Assembly: GCA_030762175.1 (NCBI GenBank)
Contig: CM060846.1
Coordinates: 308,608,512-308,672,511, forward strand
Reading direction: 5' to 3'
DNA length: 64,000 nt
Source of the DNA: Metallyticus violacea
Taxonomy: Eukaryota; Arthropoda; Insecta; Mantodea; Metallyticidae
In this document: positions 48,284 to 61,040 of the stretch, in pieces
How positions within the stretch are numbered: the stretch's first letter is position 1
Layout of the letters: the number at the start of each line of letters is the position of its first letter
Translations under genes and position numbers: made by a program
Notes under the pieces: generated by a model
Database searches by the model: none
Told to the model about the DNA's origin: nothing
The model's input: the letters and a program-made list of their open reading frames with translations, nothing else

Positions 48284-48876
48284 TAGAAGCGGTTCTCAAA
48301 CTGTGGTCCGCAAGGCACTCCCTTGGGATCCACGAGCATAGGAGTTCTGTTAATAGTATTTATTCCTGAATGTTTAGAAACAAACAATGAATTGCTAGAA
48401 AAAGAAAAGTGATAAGAATTCCTGATCTGTACTTATTGAGAGAAAGAGAAAAAAATAGAACTAAATTGACGGCAATTATTTGCTTTCAAATAGGTAAGTT
48501 GAAAATGTGGATCAAGCAGAGCACTCGTATGCATGTATGAATTATAGCAGCATCCCTCTTATTAAGGAATTCACATTAATGCATAATGTGCCGTTATATA
48601 TAATTAATTAATGATTTATGCGTTTGTATGTTTTAATATAATATTATTGTATGACTAATTATTGTGTAAGGACAGGCTACAATAAAAAGCAAATGTTGAA
48701 AAATATGCGTTTATTATTTTGTTTATAGCTCTAAATTTTATAAAGCAATATAAAAAACTTAAAATGATATATAGGATATAAGTTTATGATCCTAATTTTT
48801 AATTAAATGTCAGCGGACCGGAACAGCGAAAGATCTTTTAAAGTGGTCTGCGGTCAGAGAAAGTTTGACAGCCTAG
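48284..48876. mobile_element. hAT-like MITE
   Basis: The left end gaagcggttctcaaactgtg with gtccgc and the complement of the right end (gctgtcaaactttctctgac then cgcagaccac) are the usual terminal motifs of hAT-superfamily non-autonomous elements. About 590 bases, AT-rich and without a transposase. A clean 8-base target duplication could not be read, so the ends are approximate. Confidence 0.65.
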
Positions 48877-49039
48877 TGTAACTTGATTTGCATTTTGTGT
48901 GTTCTAATTAACTTTACGTACTGGACATCCTTAATGTATAACGAGGCAACCGAAGATGTCTCCTGGGCTCCCATGAGCAATCTAATTGGCACCTACAGGG
49001 GTTGGAGAGTAGCAAATATCCACATTTGATATAATTAGA

Positions 49040-49300
49040 ATCATCTCTGTTCTGAGCTCCCATCTCAAGGATACGAAGTGAGCTGGCTTGGGGGGAAGGG
49101 GGTGGATCCCTTCTGTTAATCAGACCAAATGAAGGAACAGATTAACGCGAGGAGAAATTAGTGATCCAAGATAACACGTTAAGATTTGCTTCCGTCAGAG
49201 GGGCGGGTGCAACGCTCTTCCCTCTCAACTCCACCCTGACGCTCTGATGTCCTCCAAGCACGTGTAACTGCTGCCTTTCTTTAGATGATTAGTCACGCAT
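49040..49300. promoter_or_regulatory. GC-rich island inside the ephrin-like intron
   Basis: A ~260-base block is clearly richer in G+C than the surrounding intron and contains homopurine and homopyrimidine stretches (ggggggaagggggtgg). It has no coding frame, tRNA head or known transposon end. It is a candidate intronic regulatory element or an unrecognised repeat. No specific binding site is claimed. Confidence 0.25.
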
Positions 49301-49796
49301 TTATCATCAGCTATTGCCTTCTTCAAGACAAAAGTTTTCTTTCAAATGCGGTCGATTCTTCTAATAGTTAGTTAAAATAACAATAGTTTTTTTTTAAGGA
49401 ACTGCTAATTTTTAGGTAAGGAATAAAGTAAGTTGCCCAAAAAAGTCTCCTTACACTTATACAAACAATAAAATTATGAGAAAATACTTTATTAGTTTCC
49501 TCAAACAATTTCATAACGACGTAGTTTATATTTTATACTCGATATCAAACACAGCTAATTTAGGACTTAATTTTGACGTTATTAGGAACTGTTAAAACCA
49601 AGTTATTCCATTTCTTTTCTACTCCAGAGAATTAAGAATTCTCCATAACTAACAAAAGGCAAGCAAAGTAGAAAATGTATAACTAAATTTGAGTCTCTGC
49701 TAAGAACCATACAAATTCTCTCAGTATTAATTAAGTTTTTCTTAGTCTTGAGATTAAACATCACATGGAATAGGAAAATTTCGGATTTTCTGGATG

Positions 49797-50406
49797 GTTT
49801 TTTTTTATTGATTTATTTATGGACGCTCTTTAACATCTCAGATCATCAGCGTCCCATTCAACTCAGGGCGTGAAACGGCCGACAAATTTTGCTCAGAGGC
49901 CTCTCTTTCAGGCTTGAGGTTCTTTATCGTGCCGTAAATCTACGACACAGGACCCACGGCTTTACTTCCCTTCCGAAGGAAGCCATACTGAGGATTTTTA
50001 CGCCCGAAAAAATCCATGGATCCTGGCCGGGTTCGAACCCGCGTTTTGAGCGTTTTTTTTTTTTTTTGATTGATTTATTTATGGACGCTCTTTAACAGCT
50101 CAGGTCATCAGCGTCCCATTCAACTCAGGGCGTGAAACGGCCGACAAATTTTGCTCAGAGGCCTCTCCTTCAGGCTTGAGGTTCTTTTTCGTGCCGTAAA
50201 TGTACGACACGGGACCCACGGCTTTACTTCCCTTCCGAAGGAAGCCATACTTACGATTTTTACGCCCGGAAAAATCCATCGGTCCTGGCCGGGTTCGAAC
50301 CCGCGATCTTGGGTTTAGGAGGCAAGTATGGTAACCACTACACCACCAGGACCGACGTTTTGAGCGTAGGAGGCAAGTATGGTAACCACTACACCACCAG
50401 GACCGC
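49797..50406 (-). mobile_element. SINE family A copy A7 (outer), split by a second SINE
   Basis: The 3' part lies at 49797-50052 and the 5' head at 50356-50406 (complement ends accactacaccaccaggacc). A 15-base target duplication cggattttctggatg flanks the whole unit (49782-49796 and 50407-50421). Joined by eye, the two halves form one ordinary family A copy with an inserted copy (50053-50355) between them. Confidence 0.92.
50053..50355 (-). mobile_element. SINE family A copy A8, nested inside A7
   Basis: A complete copy: poly-T (tail) from 50053, a full body, and a head with B-box complement gggttcgaacccgcg and ccactacaccaccaggaccg. An 11-base target duplication cgttttgagcg is present on both sides (50042-50052 and 50356-50366). 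It inserted in the same orientation as its host SINE. The ORFs at 49889-50480 derive from these copies. Confidence 0.93.
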
Positions 50407-52669
50407 CGGATTTTCTGGATGTGAAATAAATAAATCATTAGGTAAAGAGAGTTATTAAAAAAGTAAGTACTATCCCACATAAATTAGGTGATTACTCTAA
50501 TATATACTTTAGCACCACCATGATGTTACACCGATACTGCAAACTATTTTAATATTATCCACCTATTTCTCTTGAAATGTTCAATTTTTTATATATCACT
50601 TAACTTCCTCCATATGGGAATTTCAAATAACTGGAACATGTATTTTTATAGTTATTATTATCTGAATTCACAAAATAAAATGATTTTTCTTACCTTTGTA
50701 TAGGAACACCTTTCAGTAGCTGCACACAATAGGAGATGATAGGGGACTTTCATGAACTCATTTCATCACTAGACAGCTTGTGAGTACAGACTCGTGTAGT
50801 GCACTATCGCAATGTGGTAACTTGCAAGAATTGGTTTATTGGGTTACCGTGGGTTACCTTGGTCACATTACAACAATTTAATTCCTTAACTTCTAAAGTT
50901 AATGAACTAAATACAGCATATTACAATATAGCTAGGAAAATGAAATATAGACAAGTCATCATAGTGACTTAACGTTATGTTTGGCTTTTAAATGTGTGCA
51001 GCTCCTGCTGTAAAAGGATTATGTAATTTTCTTCCTCTCCACTTTCGCTTTCTAGTCCGTCACAATGCTTACAAACTTTCCCATTTTCGTCAAATATTTA
51101 CCAATGACCATTATCTTGTACAGGAGAAACGCTTTTTTAGGTGAGTCTTCAATGTAGCAGGTTTAACACCTAGAATTCACAAGGAAACGTTTCCCGTGAA
51201 ACTTGGCAAAATTGTCAACTAAGCCATTCTCAATTTAACAGTAATATTCTTTTTACCGCCAAATGTCATGTGCATATAAAAAGTGTAATTTGGATATGAT
51301 CGATTTCAATTACCTTGAATCTATCACCAGGCGCTATTCGGCACTGCCCGGCCACTAGAACTCCGCGGCCACTAGAACTTCACTCATCTGGGACTACAAT
51401 ACTGGGCGTGACACCCATAATAATACAACAGAGAAATACAAGATGAGTTTTCATTGTTTCGGTGGTATGGATCCCATAATAGTAAGCAGGAAAAGTTGTA
51501 ACACTTTAACTTTCACTACAAACAATAGAACTTTGATATATTTTTAAGAATTTGTGCATATGATTTCAGTTCCTCTTTCCCCTAAAACTTTGTGTTTGTA
51601 AATTTCTGCATCCTAAATGTAGAACATGCGATCTTTTGAGGCGTTTTTGTAGGATTATGCGTAACACAATTTCATTTTTGTTATCTTCATTTTCAGCTAC
51701 ATTGGTATGAATGAATGAATTTTCAAACAACTTTTACACTACAGGTTTCATTACAGTTGCAAATTGTTATGCGCTTAAGTTAAGAAATATAACAAAATAA
51801 AAATAAATGGCATCAAAATTCATTCAATTAAAATCCTATAAGCAATCAGTTAAAAATAATGGTTTCAGAGACTTCGGTGCTTTCAGAAAGCAATGGCCCC
51901 TCTCCGTCCTCTGGTTCCCATCGACAGGATCCCCCATTTTGTCTATCATTATCTCTCCTTATTAATCACAGTTCTTCTTCTGCACCTATTAATAACGCCA
52001 TTATTCTTGAGAGCTATTTTTACCCATGAAGATCCTATTGTACTTTAATGTCAAGGTTAGGTACATTAGTATTACTACAGCTCCCTTGAAATGTGTAATA
52101 ATTTTCATCAAAAACTAGTTTCGTTTGCATGTTTTTATCAAACCGTTTAGTACTTTTTTCCATTATATTTTCAAGAATGGTCGCAAACTGTTGGTCATTT
52201 ATATTGTTCCCAAATTTGCTTCGATTTCTCTAATATATTCAATGTGCAAAATATTAATACCTTCCTTGTTAATCTTTTAAATGTGATACTGTATTAGTTT
52301 TTAACATTGTAGGTATGTCCACCTTGCTCTCCGTATATCTGCCTACAAAACCGCTGACAAACAAGAGAATTAACGTCAGAAGCTTACTGTGTCTTGCCAC
52401 CCTCAGCCGTATACCTATTTTGCAACCATAAGTTATGAAGTTACTGTTGATTATATGGCAAAATGATAATTACCACTAAATTTAGGATATTTTAATTGAT
52501 TATGGAACAAAGTTTCATTGAAATCGGTGTGATCCCACCGAAACATACCATAGGTGTGTGTTCTAACTGATCTCTTATTGACCTGTGATAGCAAATATCG
52601 GAATTTGGTGCTTCTGGTCCTCAAGGTGATTAAGTGCACATACCTATGATATTTGATCATCTGTTGATA

Positions 52670-52947
52670 ACCGCCACGGGTGGCCAAAGTCGTTAAGGCG
52701 CGGACTCGTGAGCGTGAGGTCTGTGGTTCGAATCCCGCCAGGACCGTCCTCTCTGAGTGAGGTTTTTTTCCAGGTTTTCCTCAGTCCTCATAACTGACAA
52801 ATGCCGGGGAGGTATCCTAAACTAGGCCTGGAACATTTCCTTCCTTAAAAAATCCTTTCCCAATATATCATTTCATCTCACGTATCATCAGTGTTCACCG
52901 TCTGTGGTGCCTCTGTAGTAAAACGGGCGTTAAACACCATTGAAACA
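52670..52947 (+). mobile_element. SINE family B copy B6, full length with target duplication
   Basis: Head accgccacgggtggccaaag, B-box gtggttcgaatcccgcc, complete body, end cgggcgttaaacaccattga. A perfect 14-base duplication atcatctgttgata flanks it (52656-52669 and 52948-52961). Confidence 0.92.
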
Positions 52948-53480
52948 ATCATCTGTTGATACATAAAAACAAGAGCAAGTAATTTCAGAATAAATAAAAC
53001 AAAATATATAATTACTGTGTAGTTCAGTGTTCTTAAACAGGCCAAATAGGGCCCAACTTGCTCACCAGTGTTTATTTTGGAGCCGAGCAGGACAGGGAAA
53101 TTTACTTTTTGTATTTTCGTGTTACGTTACTAATCGCTAATTGCTAAACTTCATTTTTTTTACACATATGCATTGTACAGCTCTGTCCTGATTATTCAAC
53201 TTCACTTTATAACTTCAGTAATAAGTCCAGCCGGGAGCATAGATTGACTGACCCTGCTTACGACGTATATGTATTTCACGACAGCTTCTGCACCCGTATT
53301 ATTCGGCTATCTCCCTGTAGATCAGGGAGATCTTCTCCGCTACACCACTCACTACTTAATTTATACGCATGACAAGCCTGACCGTCAGATGCCTGCTGCA
53401 GTGAATATTAGTACTTCTTGTTTTATACATATAAATATTGAGTATATTCTCATATCAATTATATTCACTTTCAAGGAAAA

Positions 53481-53488
53481 GACACACA

Positions 53489-53554
<66 letters not shown>
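53481..53554. repeat. Compound CA/TA microsatellite
   Basis: A CA tract with one CATA interruption followed by a TA tract. The T/H/I/Y-rich ORF over it is an artefact. Confidence 0.95.
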
Positions 53555-53555
<1 letters not shown>

Positions 53556-54423
53556 TTTCATAATAACATCTAAACCATTGAAGGGAACGACACTTTTTGT
53601 AATGTTATATGGAAAACAGTGCCAAAATTCGTGAAATTAAATTTGTATATTTCATAATAATGCAGCTGCAGTAGCGAATCCCTCTTGAAAAGGAGGCTTG
53701 GGCTACTTAAGCGACATTAACATTGAAATATGAAATAAAGGTAATCTGAACATATTTTAGAAATAATTGATTCTATATATATGTGGTAATGGTGGGATGT
53801 TAAATTCGAAATTAAGTTTTTTTTTAGCAGCAATGAACAAAAATATTACAAAAAAGAAGCTTTCGGAGGAAATTATTTTGAGTTTTATGGATAATAACAA
53901 ACACCATATAATGTTATAATTATGATGTTTTTGAGTCTAAAAGAACAGAGCTAAAACACTAGAACACCGTGGCTTAAACAGTATTTATATTTTTTAATTA
54001 TGTGAAGATTTTTCTCTGAAAATATCAAACATCTAACATATTGTACCACTAAACAAAATGTGTTAGAGAGGGCTACAATAATAAACTTAAGAAAAAATAG
54101 AGTTTTATAAAAAATCTATCTTTTCATCTTAACCAAAATGTTTACAGTCAATTCTGATGTTCTGTATAATTCAGTGACCTGCTAATTTCCGTAGTGTCTA
54201 AAATAAAAAGAAAAAGAAAATTACACAGAATGATATAAAATATTTGAAAACATTTAGTTTTGGTAATTATTTGAACTGTTATACTTTCATCAGCAGATTC
54301 AGTAGGAGGCACATATATAATAAGCAATAACTACTTCCAAAATACAATACCCAATTTTCCTTCACATACACCGAGATATATGCATGAACATCAAACGTTT
54401 TAATATCAGTCAATTAAAATAGA

Positions 54424-54459
54424 CATACATATATATGTATATATATATATATATATATA
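54424..54459. repeat. TA microsatellite at a transposon end
   Basis: A TA-rich tract directly abuts the left terminal repeat of the element at 54460, fitting a TA-preferring insertion. Confidence 0.85.
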
Positions 54460-55806
54460 CTGGGACATTTTTCCTTTGAGGAACCGCTCCATGTACAGTT
54501 GGCCGCAGTTGTCCGGCTTCTGCAGTTCTCGTCTCGTTCCCACGCTTGAAAGCCGGCTGGGGAGCCGGAGGGCAAGTCTGTACTAGTTTAAGTCTGGAGC
54601 ATGCGTTCTTATGTGTTGTATGATGGTAAGTATTCATTAGGCGTCATAATTCAGTGTATTAGTTTTGTTAATATGGCTCAATTCAGGTATTTTATTCTCT
54701 AAAAACATTTATTTACGAATTTTACGTGCGTACAGAATCGGCTCGTGATACACAGAAATTGTTTTAAGAGAGATTCCTTAATATTCAACTTCCAAGTCGA
54801 AGTTCGATTCACAGATTAGTAAATGAATTTCGTTAAACCTGGAAGTGTTGTTAATAAAAATCGCCCACTGTCACGTACTGTGCATTACAGAAGAAATATT
54901 AGATAACATTGGACATGCTGTGAAACGTTCATCTATAAATCCCTTCGAAGTCTTTCTCTGCAAACGGAGTGTCCTATTCCTCTGTTCGAACGGCTGTAAA
55001 GCTACTGAAGTTAAACCGTATAAAATTACTGTAGTGCAAGAACTCAATACAGGTGACCCTGCATCCAGTAGTAGATTTTGTTTATGAATTTTGAATCCTA
55101 GTTTTACCTAAGTGGCTTAGTTAATTCACTCAACAATCCATACTGGAGTTCAGAATAATCTTACCTGCTGCACCAGGAACCCCCACATAGGAGTGTGTAG
55201 TGACATTAGCAGCGACAGAATAATAAGCCTTTTTTTTAAGAAATAATAATACAGGTATGTGCAACATATTTTACAGCCCTTTCTCCGTTTAACTGTGAGG
55301 GAACATAGGCTTACGACTTTCCAACAGAACTTTGCAACGGCACATACAAACCATGTCTCCTTGCATGCAATTCAAGAAATATTCAAACGACAGGGTATTT
55401 AATTCATCACTAATAGCACATGGTCCCCTGGTTCCCTCGGTTTAACGCCCTTCGGTTATCATATCCCAGGGACTTTAAAAGAAAAAGTGTTCAAGATCAA
55501 TCCACACTCATTAGATGAACTAAAAAGCGACACTCGTGAAGAAATTTCTTCCCTTTCTCAGAGGAAACTGCAGAAGGTAATAGTTAATTTTATAAGCCGA
55601 TGCCAGAAATGTATGGAAGATGAAGGAAGGCAGTTGCACCATCTTGTTGCTTGATAATGGTGAGTAAACGTACTTTTTAAGTTTTAATAACTTACGCTAC
55701 AATCATTGCTGAAGACTCTCTGACATGCCGTTCACCGCAGTACCACTTTGAGCTGATCGACCGGTGGTTACGCTGAATGGTTCCGTGAAGGAAAAATCAC
55801 GGCACA
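54460..55806 (+). mobile_element. Mariner-type DNA transposon, near full length but decayed
   Basis: The left end ctgggacatttttcc...gaggaacc and the complement of the right end (gtgccgtgatttttccttcacggaacc at about 55770-55804) form imperfect inverted repeats. The left end sits in a TA run and tatata follows the right end. About 1.35 kb is typical for an intact mariner-type element. A transposase relic fills it. Confidence 0.75.
54700..55655 (+). pseudogene. Mariner-type transposase relic, catalytic residues lost
   Basis: Segments in order: the DNA-binding region (SARDTQKLF, stop, ERFLNIQLPSRSSIHRLVNE) at about 54737-54830; KATEVKPYKITVVQELNTGD at about 54999-55058; FYLSGLVNSLNNPYWSSE near 55104-55155, preceded by a damaged FES where the first Asp is expected; TFQQNFATAHTNHV near 55318-55356, where the second Asp is Asn; LGLTPFGYHIPGTLK near 55438-55480, where the third Asp is replaced; and the tail RCQKCMEDEGRQLHHLVA to about 55655. 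All three catalytic positions are altered, and stops and frame changes are present. Confidence 0.8.
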
Positions 55807-56069
55807 TATATAAAAATTCAAGGAGACACCAGCCGAATAACATTGGTGACCTCAGTGACTCTAAAGTTCATAAATTAGTGTGAATATTAATTAGAAATTA
55901 AAAATAAAACACTAACAGCTTACTTAGAACAAAGAGAACTGGGGTAAAAACAGAAAACATGGGGATTCTGATTAAAAGAATAAAGAATATTATATATATT
56001 ATGTTTGCTAACATACATACGAAAAGTGTATTCAGTACCTAATTCCTTTTAGAGCTACTTTATGTACCA

Positions 56070-56310
56070 ACACCAGTGGCCGAGGTCTTTAAGCCACGGA
56101 CTCGTATGCGAGAGGTCAGGAGTCAGATTCCCGACAGAATCGTACTACCTGACTGAGATTTTGCACGTTTTCCTCAGTCATAAATGGCATAGGCCGGGGA
56201 GGTACCTTAAACCTATGCCTGAAACGCTTCACTCCTTAAAAATTCTTTCCTTATTTTATCATATCATCAGTGTCCACCATCTATGGTGCCACGGTAGTAT
56301 TTGGAGTTTT
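56070..56310 (+). mobile_element. SINE family B copy B7, diverged
   Basis: Head accagtggccgaggtcttta, degraded B-box gtcagattcccga, body with ggccggggaggtacctt, and end cagtgtccaccatctatggt. The typical cgttaaacac end is altered. The ORF at 56062-56313 lies over it. Confidence 0.78.
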
Positions 56311-59300
56311 TAGATATATCCATGTTAGGTTTGACACACCATCTCTACTACCTAAAGTCAGTCTGATGAAAGACAATATGTTGAAAAAGAATTGATATTG
56401 CTCTGACAAATATGGGAGGCGTGGCTCATATATAGACTTCCTGTTTCAATCCACTTCATTGGTTTGTTCAAGATCTGTATCAAATAGAATGCATGATGGA
56501 GTCGACGACGAATTTACTTTTACATCTGTTGATGTACATCAACTCTAACGTCTCAAGTTAATCAGTATTTCGGCTATTCCCGGCATATGTCAATCTGGCT
56601 GCATTTACGGTAATGACGCCGGGCTGTTCTGAGACTTTTGTAGATATGTTGCTTGGTATCTTCTAGGCGTTAACCAATCCAGAACAGGAACTGTGTTGGA
56701 AATCTCAGAATAAGTAACCTCTTAAGGAATGAGTTGTCCACTTTTTAAACGCTTCTATTCTTAGCACGGGACTTTCAGACCAGTCAGTTCCTTCAGAGTT
56801 TTGGAACAATCAACGCCTTTTCATCATCAAGATATGGAACCGAATGCAATTGCAAATCATTTACCCAATATAAAATGTGACATATGATTTTGTGTTAAAT
56901 ATAAGCTTCTCTCATTGGAGCATAGCCAGGAATATTTTCAGTGTAGATTATTTGGTTAGGAAAGTCGTGAGGTATGACAATACTTTCTTCGACTACTTTA
57001 AGAAAAGTGTGCTAACTTTTGTAATTAATGTATATCTAAATATTTTCGGGAAATTGGTTGTGAATGCATTAATATTATACATTATTACAGCATTATTATT
57101 TCAAATTTGAACGGAACATTCTTGCAATAATTTATTTGCTCTGTTTTAGCTGTTAGGGAGTAATTTTAAATAGCAGTTCAAATAACCGAACGTTTACAGT
57201 TTTCATACAATTACAATAACCTAGTTATTGTAATGGCATCGGAATGGCATCAACCTGGTTACCCTGCCACTTCTTTTGCAAATCAGCAGTTATAAAGCAT
57301 ATCTTCCATTGCTTATAGAAAACTTTGCATGTGTAAATTAAGGTTCTCGCAAAAGTTCAGTTCAATTGCTGTTTATAAATTTTCGGGCATTCATGTGAGG
57401 CTTACCAAGAAAAGGACTTCTAATAGCAGATGAATACATAATTTTGATTTAGAGCTTTAAGCACTGTCATCTGGCCAAAAACGTTATGTGATACTAATGC
57501 GTCACTTGTAAGCTGTTTCAAATAGGGACAGTTCATGAGACAAGGTGTCTGTATAAGATATGCATACGTGATGTCATTATGGGAAAATATTTAGCATCAC
57601 TCTTTACGCAGTGTTCTGTTGGGCGATGCTTAAGCATTTTTAAGTAAATATATGCTACAAATCATTATTATCGGCCACGTTTACATTTATGTTAGATTTA
57701 TGGGAACGAAACCATTCCGTCGTGCATTAACTTCCTATGAAAGGTTTGACTATGCATGACGGTTCCATCCAGGGCGCACGCTGTTTGATTTACGTTGCCG
57801 TGCGAAGATTAATGAATACTTGATACGCTCACTACGTGCAATTATGTTAGAGCCGTTAAGAAGCAAAACCTGGTTCATAATTTCACTGCAGTATGTGGTG
57901 CAAAAACTATAGCTAATCCAAGTCAGTGTTAATTACTTTACGTTGCACTTCTAAGCAAGCATTTGGACAGCTACTGTAATTAAAAATATAATTTTTATCA
58001 AATATAACTTCTCATTAAACTGTTTAGGATAATTAATGAATTCATTACACTCTTGAGCAGCAAGTAAAGAAATCATGACCGCTGCTTTGTTTGTGTATCG
58101 GATACTTTGGGAAGAAAACAATCCTTACGCACAGCCACATGGGCGAACTTACTTTTCCCAAAATAAATAAATACATAATTAAATGTTTCATAGCTTTTAC
58201 CTTTTAATGAAGAATGTCTCTAATTAATAATATAAATATAATGTTCATATAAATATTCAATTTAGTATATGGCACAGAAAACTTTCAAAAGCGATAAAAA
58301 AAAAAACATCGTATTCGTGTACAGTAAATGGAAGAAGTATCTTTAGGAATATGAATGTTCACTCACATTTGTGGCTTGCATGAGGTTGGTTTTTTCCCCT
58401 CCTCCCCACGCTATCTTTGCTACGGCGAGCTCCATTTGCGGTCAGCATACGATGATATCGCCGAGAGCTACGAGTGTGATTCATTTTCTCTTTATTTTGT
58501 AAGCTTTGTCAGCATTAGATATTTCGATAGAAAAGTGTCGGCTATATAGTTTTTTTTTTTCGAAAGGACGATTGTGCTAATTTTAAGGAACTGTTATAGG
58601 TGCTGATTTAGTAATGAAAAATTTACAGCGCAATTAATGTTGCTAAATCTAGTATCGTAATGACGAACTTAAACTATCTTGCAAAATGGTAAATCGTTTG
58701 TATTTTTCACTGCTTTTGGTAACCATGAATGTCTATATTATGAAAAAAAAAAATTATTACTCAAATGATATTCACAATATCGCATCCAATCAAATTGGTA
58801 TTTGTATCCACTTCCTTGAGCAATGCACATCATGACATTACGATACCTGTTTTACAGTTTTATAGCTCTTGGAGACACCTGCAGATTTTAATGCATTATG
58901 AATATATCATTTCAACACTATGATTATGGACATGTTTTTTTTCTGTGTTGACCTTTACGATCTTACTTTTTAAGTGTTTTCTATAAACTTTTAAACGCTT
59001 TGTTAATATTTAGAGTTTGCGTTAAGTTAAACAGTGGAAACATTTCACAGTTAATTCTAATTTTCTTTTAATTTGAGAAGGTTTTACAATTTGATGCTAT
59101 TTTCTGTAGTTTATTATTGATATTAATAAATGATATTTCATAAGTACTACTAAATTGCATATAGATGAAATGCAAATACCTCCAAAATAGCGTTTTTATT
59201 TTTAAGATTATATCGACCTTTTTTTATTTGGTGTAACCTCCAATAACATTCGCATTCGGTATATTGAACCCTTAGTGGATATTAGACGTTGTGCATAGGA

Positions 59301-61040
59301 AATGATGAAACTCGTCACAATATTAGTACTCTATGCTATGTTAACACATTTGCATATCAAGCCAAGTATTATACCAATGAACAAACATGAATAATTCACG
59401 TACCCTAGCTCTAAGCTACACATCACATTTCACACATCTATTCAAAGAGCATGCAGCTGATATGAAACACCGAGGACCGAATTAAGGAAACAGGATAACT
59501 AACGCCGGAACGCCTGCGAGCACCATTTTCTACAGAACCGCAAACACTGTAACGGCAATTGCGCGTAGAGCTGCAAATCCTACTGGTAGATAATGCAAGA
59601 TATCGTGGGTACCGAGAGCTAACAGCACATGTTTTAGGGGACACCGAAATTCATGCATGGCACTATCAGCGATCGAGAGCCAGGGTTTTAGTTTTGGTGT
59701 AATATCATTCTACAGCTATTTGTGAGACCTTGAAAGTCTGATAAACCAACCACAGCTCTGTCCGTAACGAACGCTGTACAGCTACATACAAGAATGTATT
59801 GAAAACAGAAGGCCAAATCTAGTTCAATTCTGCTTCTAGCTAAAACACTAAAGCAATATTAAAAATCAGCTATAATTGAGGAAATCAAATCAGTTTTGCT
59901 AATGGCCCGAAAAAGAAGCCTATAATTTAAATGACCAGAAAAATCCAGCAAGAACTCAACCCTCCTGAAAAGGACATAGAGACTGAAACAAGCTGGGCAA
60001 AAACCGGTTCATAAAAAGGGTGAGAAGAAAAAGGGAGCTCGATAAATAATCAGCGTATCCCCTTCCATTTACCACTAACTTAACCCTAGATGGAATTGTC
60101 TGTCCGGTCATACCACATTCTCATTGCTTTGTGTTCATTTTCTGGAATTCATGTGATGCAGTCAAAGTTCTTATTCTCCCGGTAAGTGTCGTAGTGAGAT
60201 CTCTCTTATTTCCTGGCAATGACTTCAGTCACAGAGACTATTTGTGTAATACAATCAAAGTGCAATTTGCATGTTGTGTTATTTTATTATTTCTAAAGTT
60301 CTTCTATAAATATTCTTACTCTCTATTGAAATACTAAACCACGCTTGCGAATGTAGTGCTGGTGATGGTATTCTAAGAATGTCATTTATACTATACCCCT
60401 ATCTTCATAGCACCGTAGTTAAGAAGCTTCCCTAAAACCCGCTTGTGTCCAGGTACTTGGCTCAGTTTACTGTCCAGCGTTCCTCCTGAAACAGCGCAAA
60501 AGATACGGGTGCCCATATCAAAATAGTATTGGTAATAATATCCAAACTACGCTGAAAATGTCAATTATTCAATGCAGCTTAGATAATAGCTCTATCTACT
60601 TACTAATCAGCAACTGACTATGATATGTTAAATATAAGCCAATACACAGAAATATATATAAAGAAGATTAAGAGACATGTGATTATGTGAAGGCAGTTTT
60701 TCTTAAAGTCCTTAGTTTTCTTGTTTTAATGTAATACATTTGTCGTATATTTTTGAAATTAAACAATTTCCAAGGACATAAACCCGAAAAGGCTAATGGT
60801 AGACATTTCAAGCATAGTTTACTTTATAGCTAATGATACATAATCTATAATGAGCAATTACCATTAGCTATTAAATTGTTCAATAGAGACATAAATTTAC
60901 TCATATTTGACTGAATTTCCCCCATGAAAAACAACAAGGCATATCGGCTGATTGCTGTCCCTCTGACAGAAAATGTATGAATATTATTTTGGTGTTACAT
61001 CTGAAAGAGATTTCTTAAAAATAAACTTCGATAAATTATA

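Noticed and set aside
50280..50355. Working tRNA gene
   Set aside because: It is the head of a family A SINE followed by the family body, with no proper acceptor stem closure or Pol III terminator as for a tRNA gene.
59438..59644. Cys/Ser/Arg-rich minus-strand ORF
   Set aside because: Composition is unusual, but no start context, splice sites or family motif support a gene.
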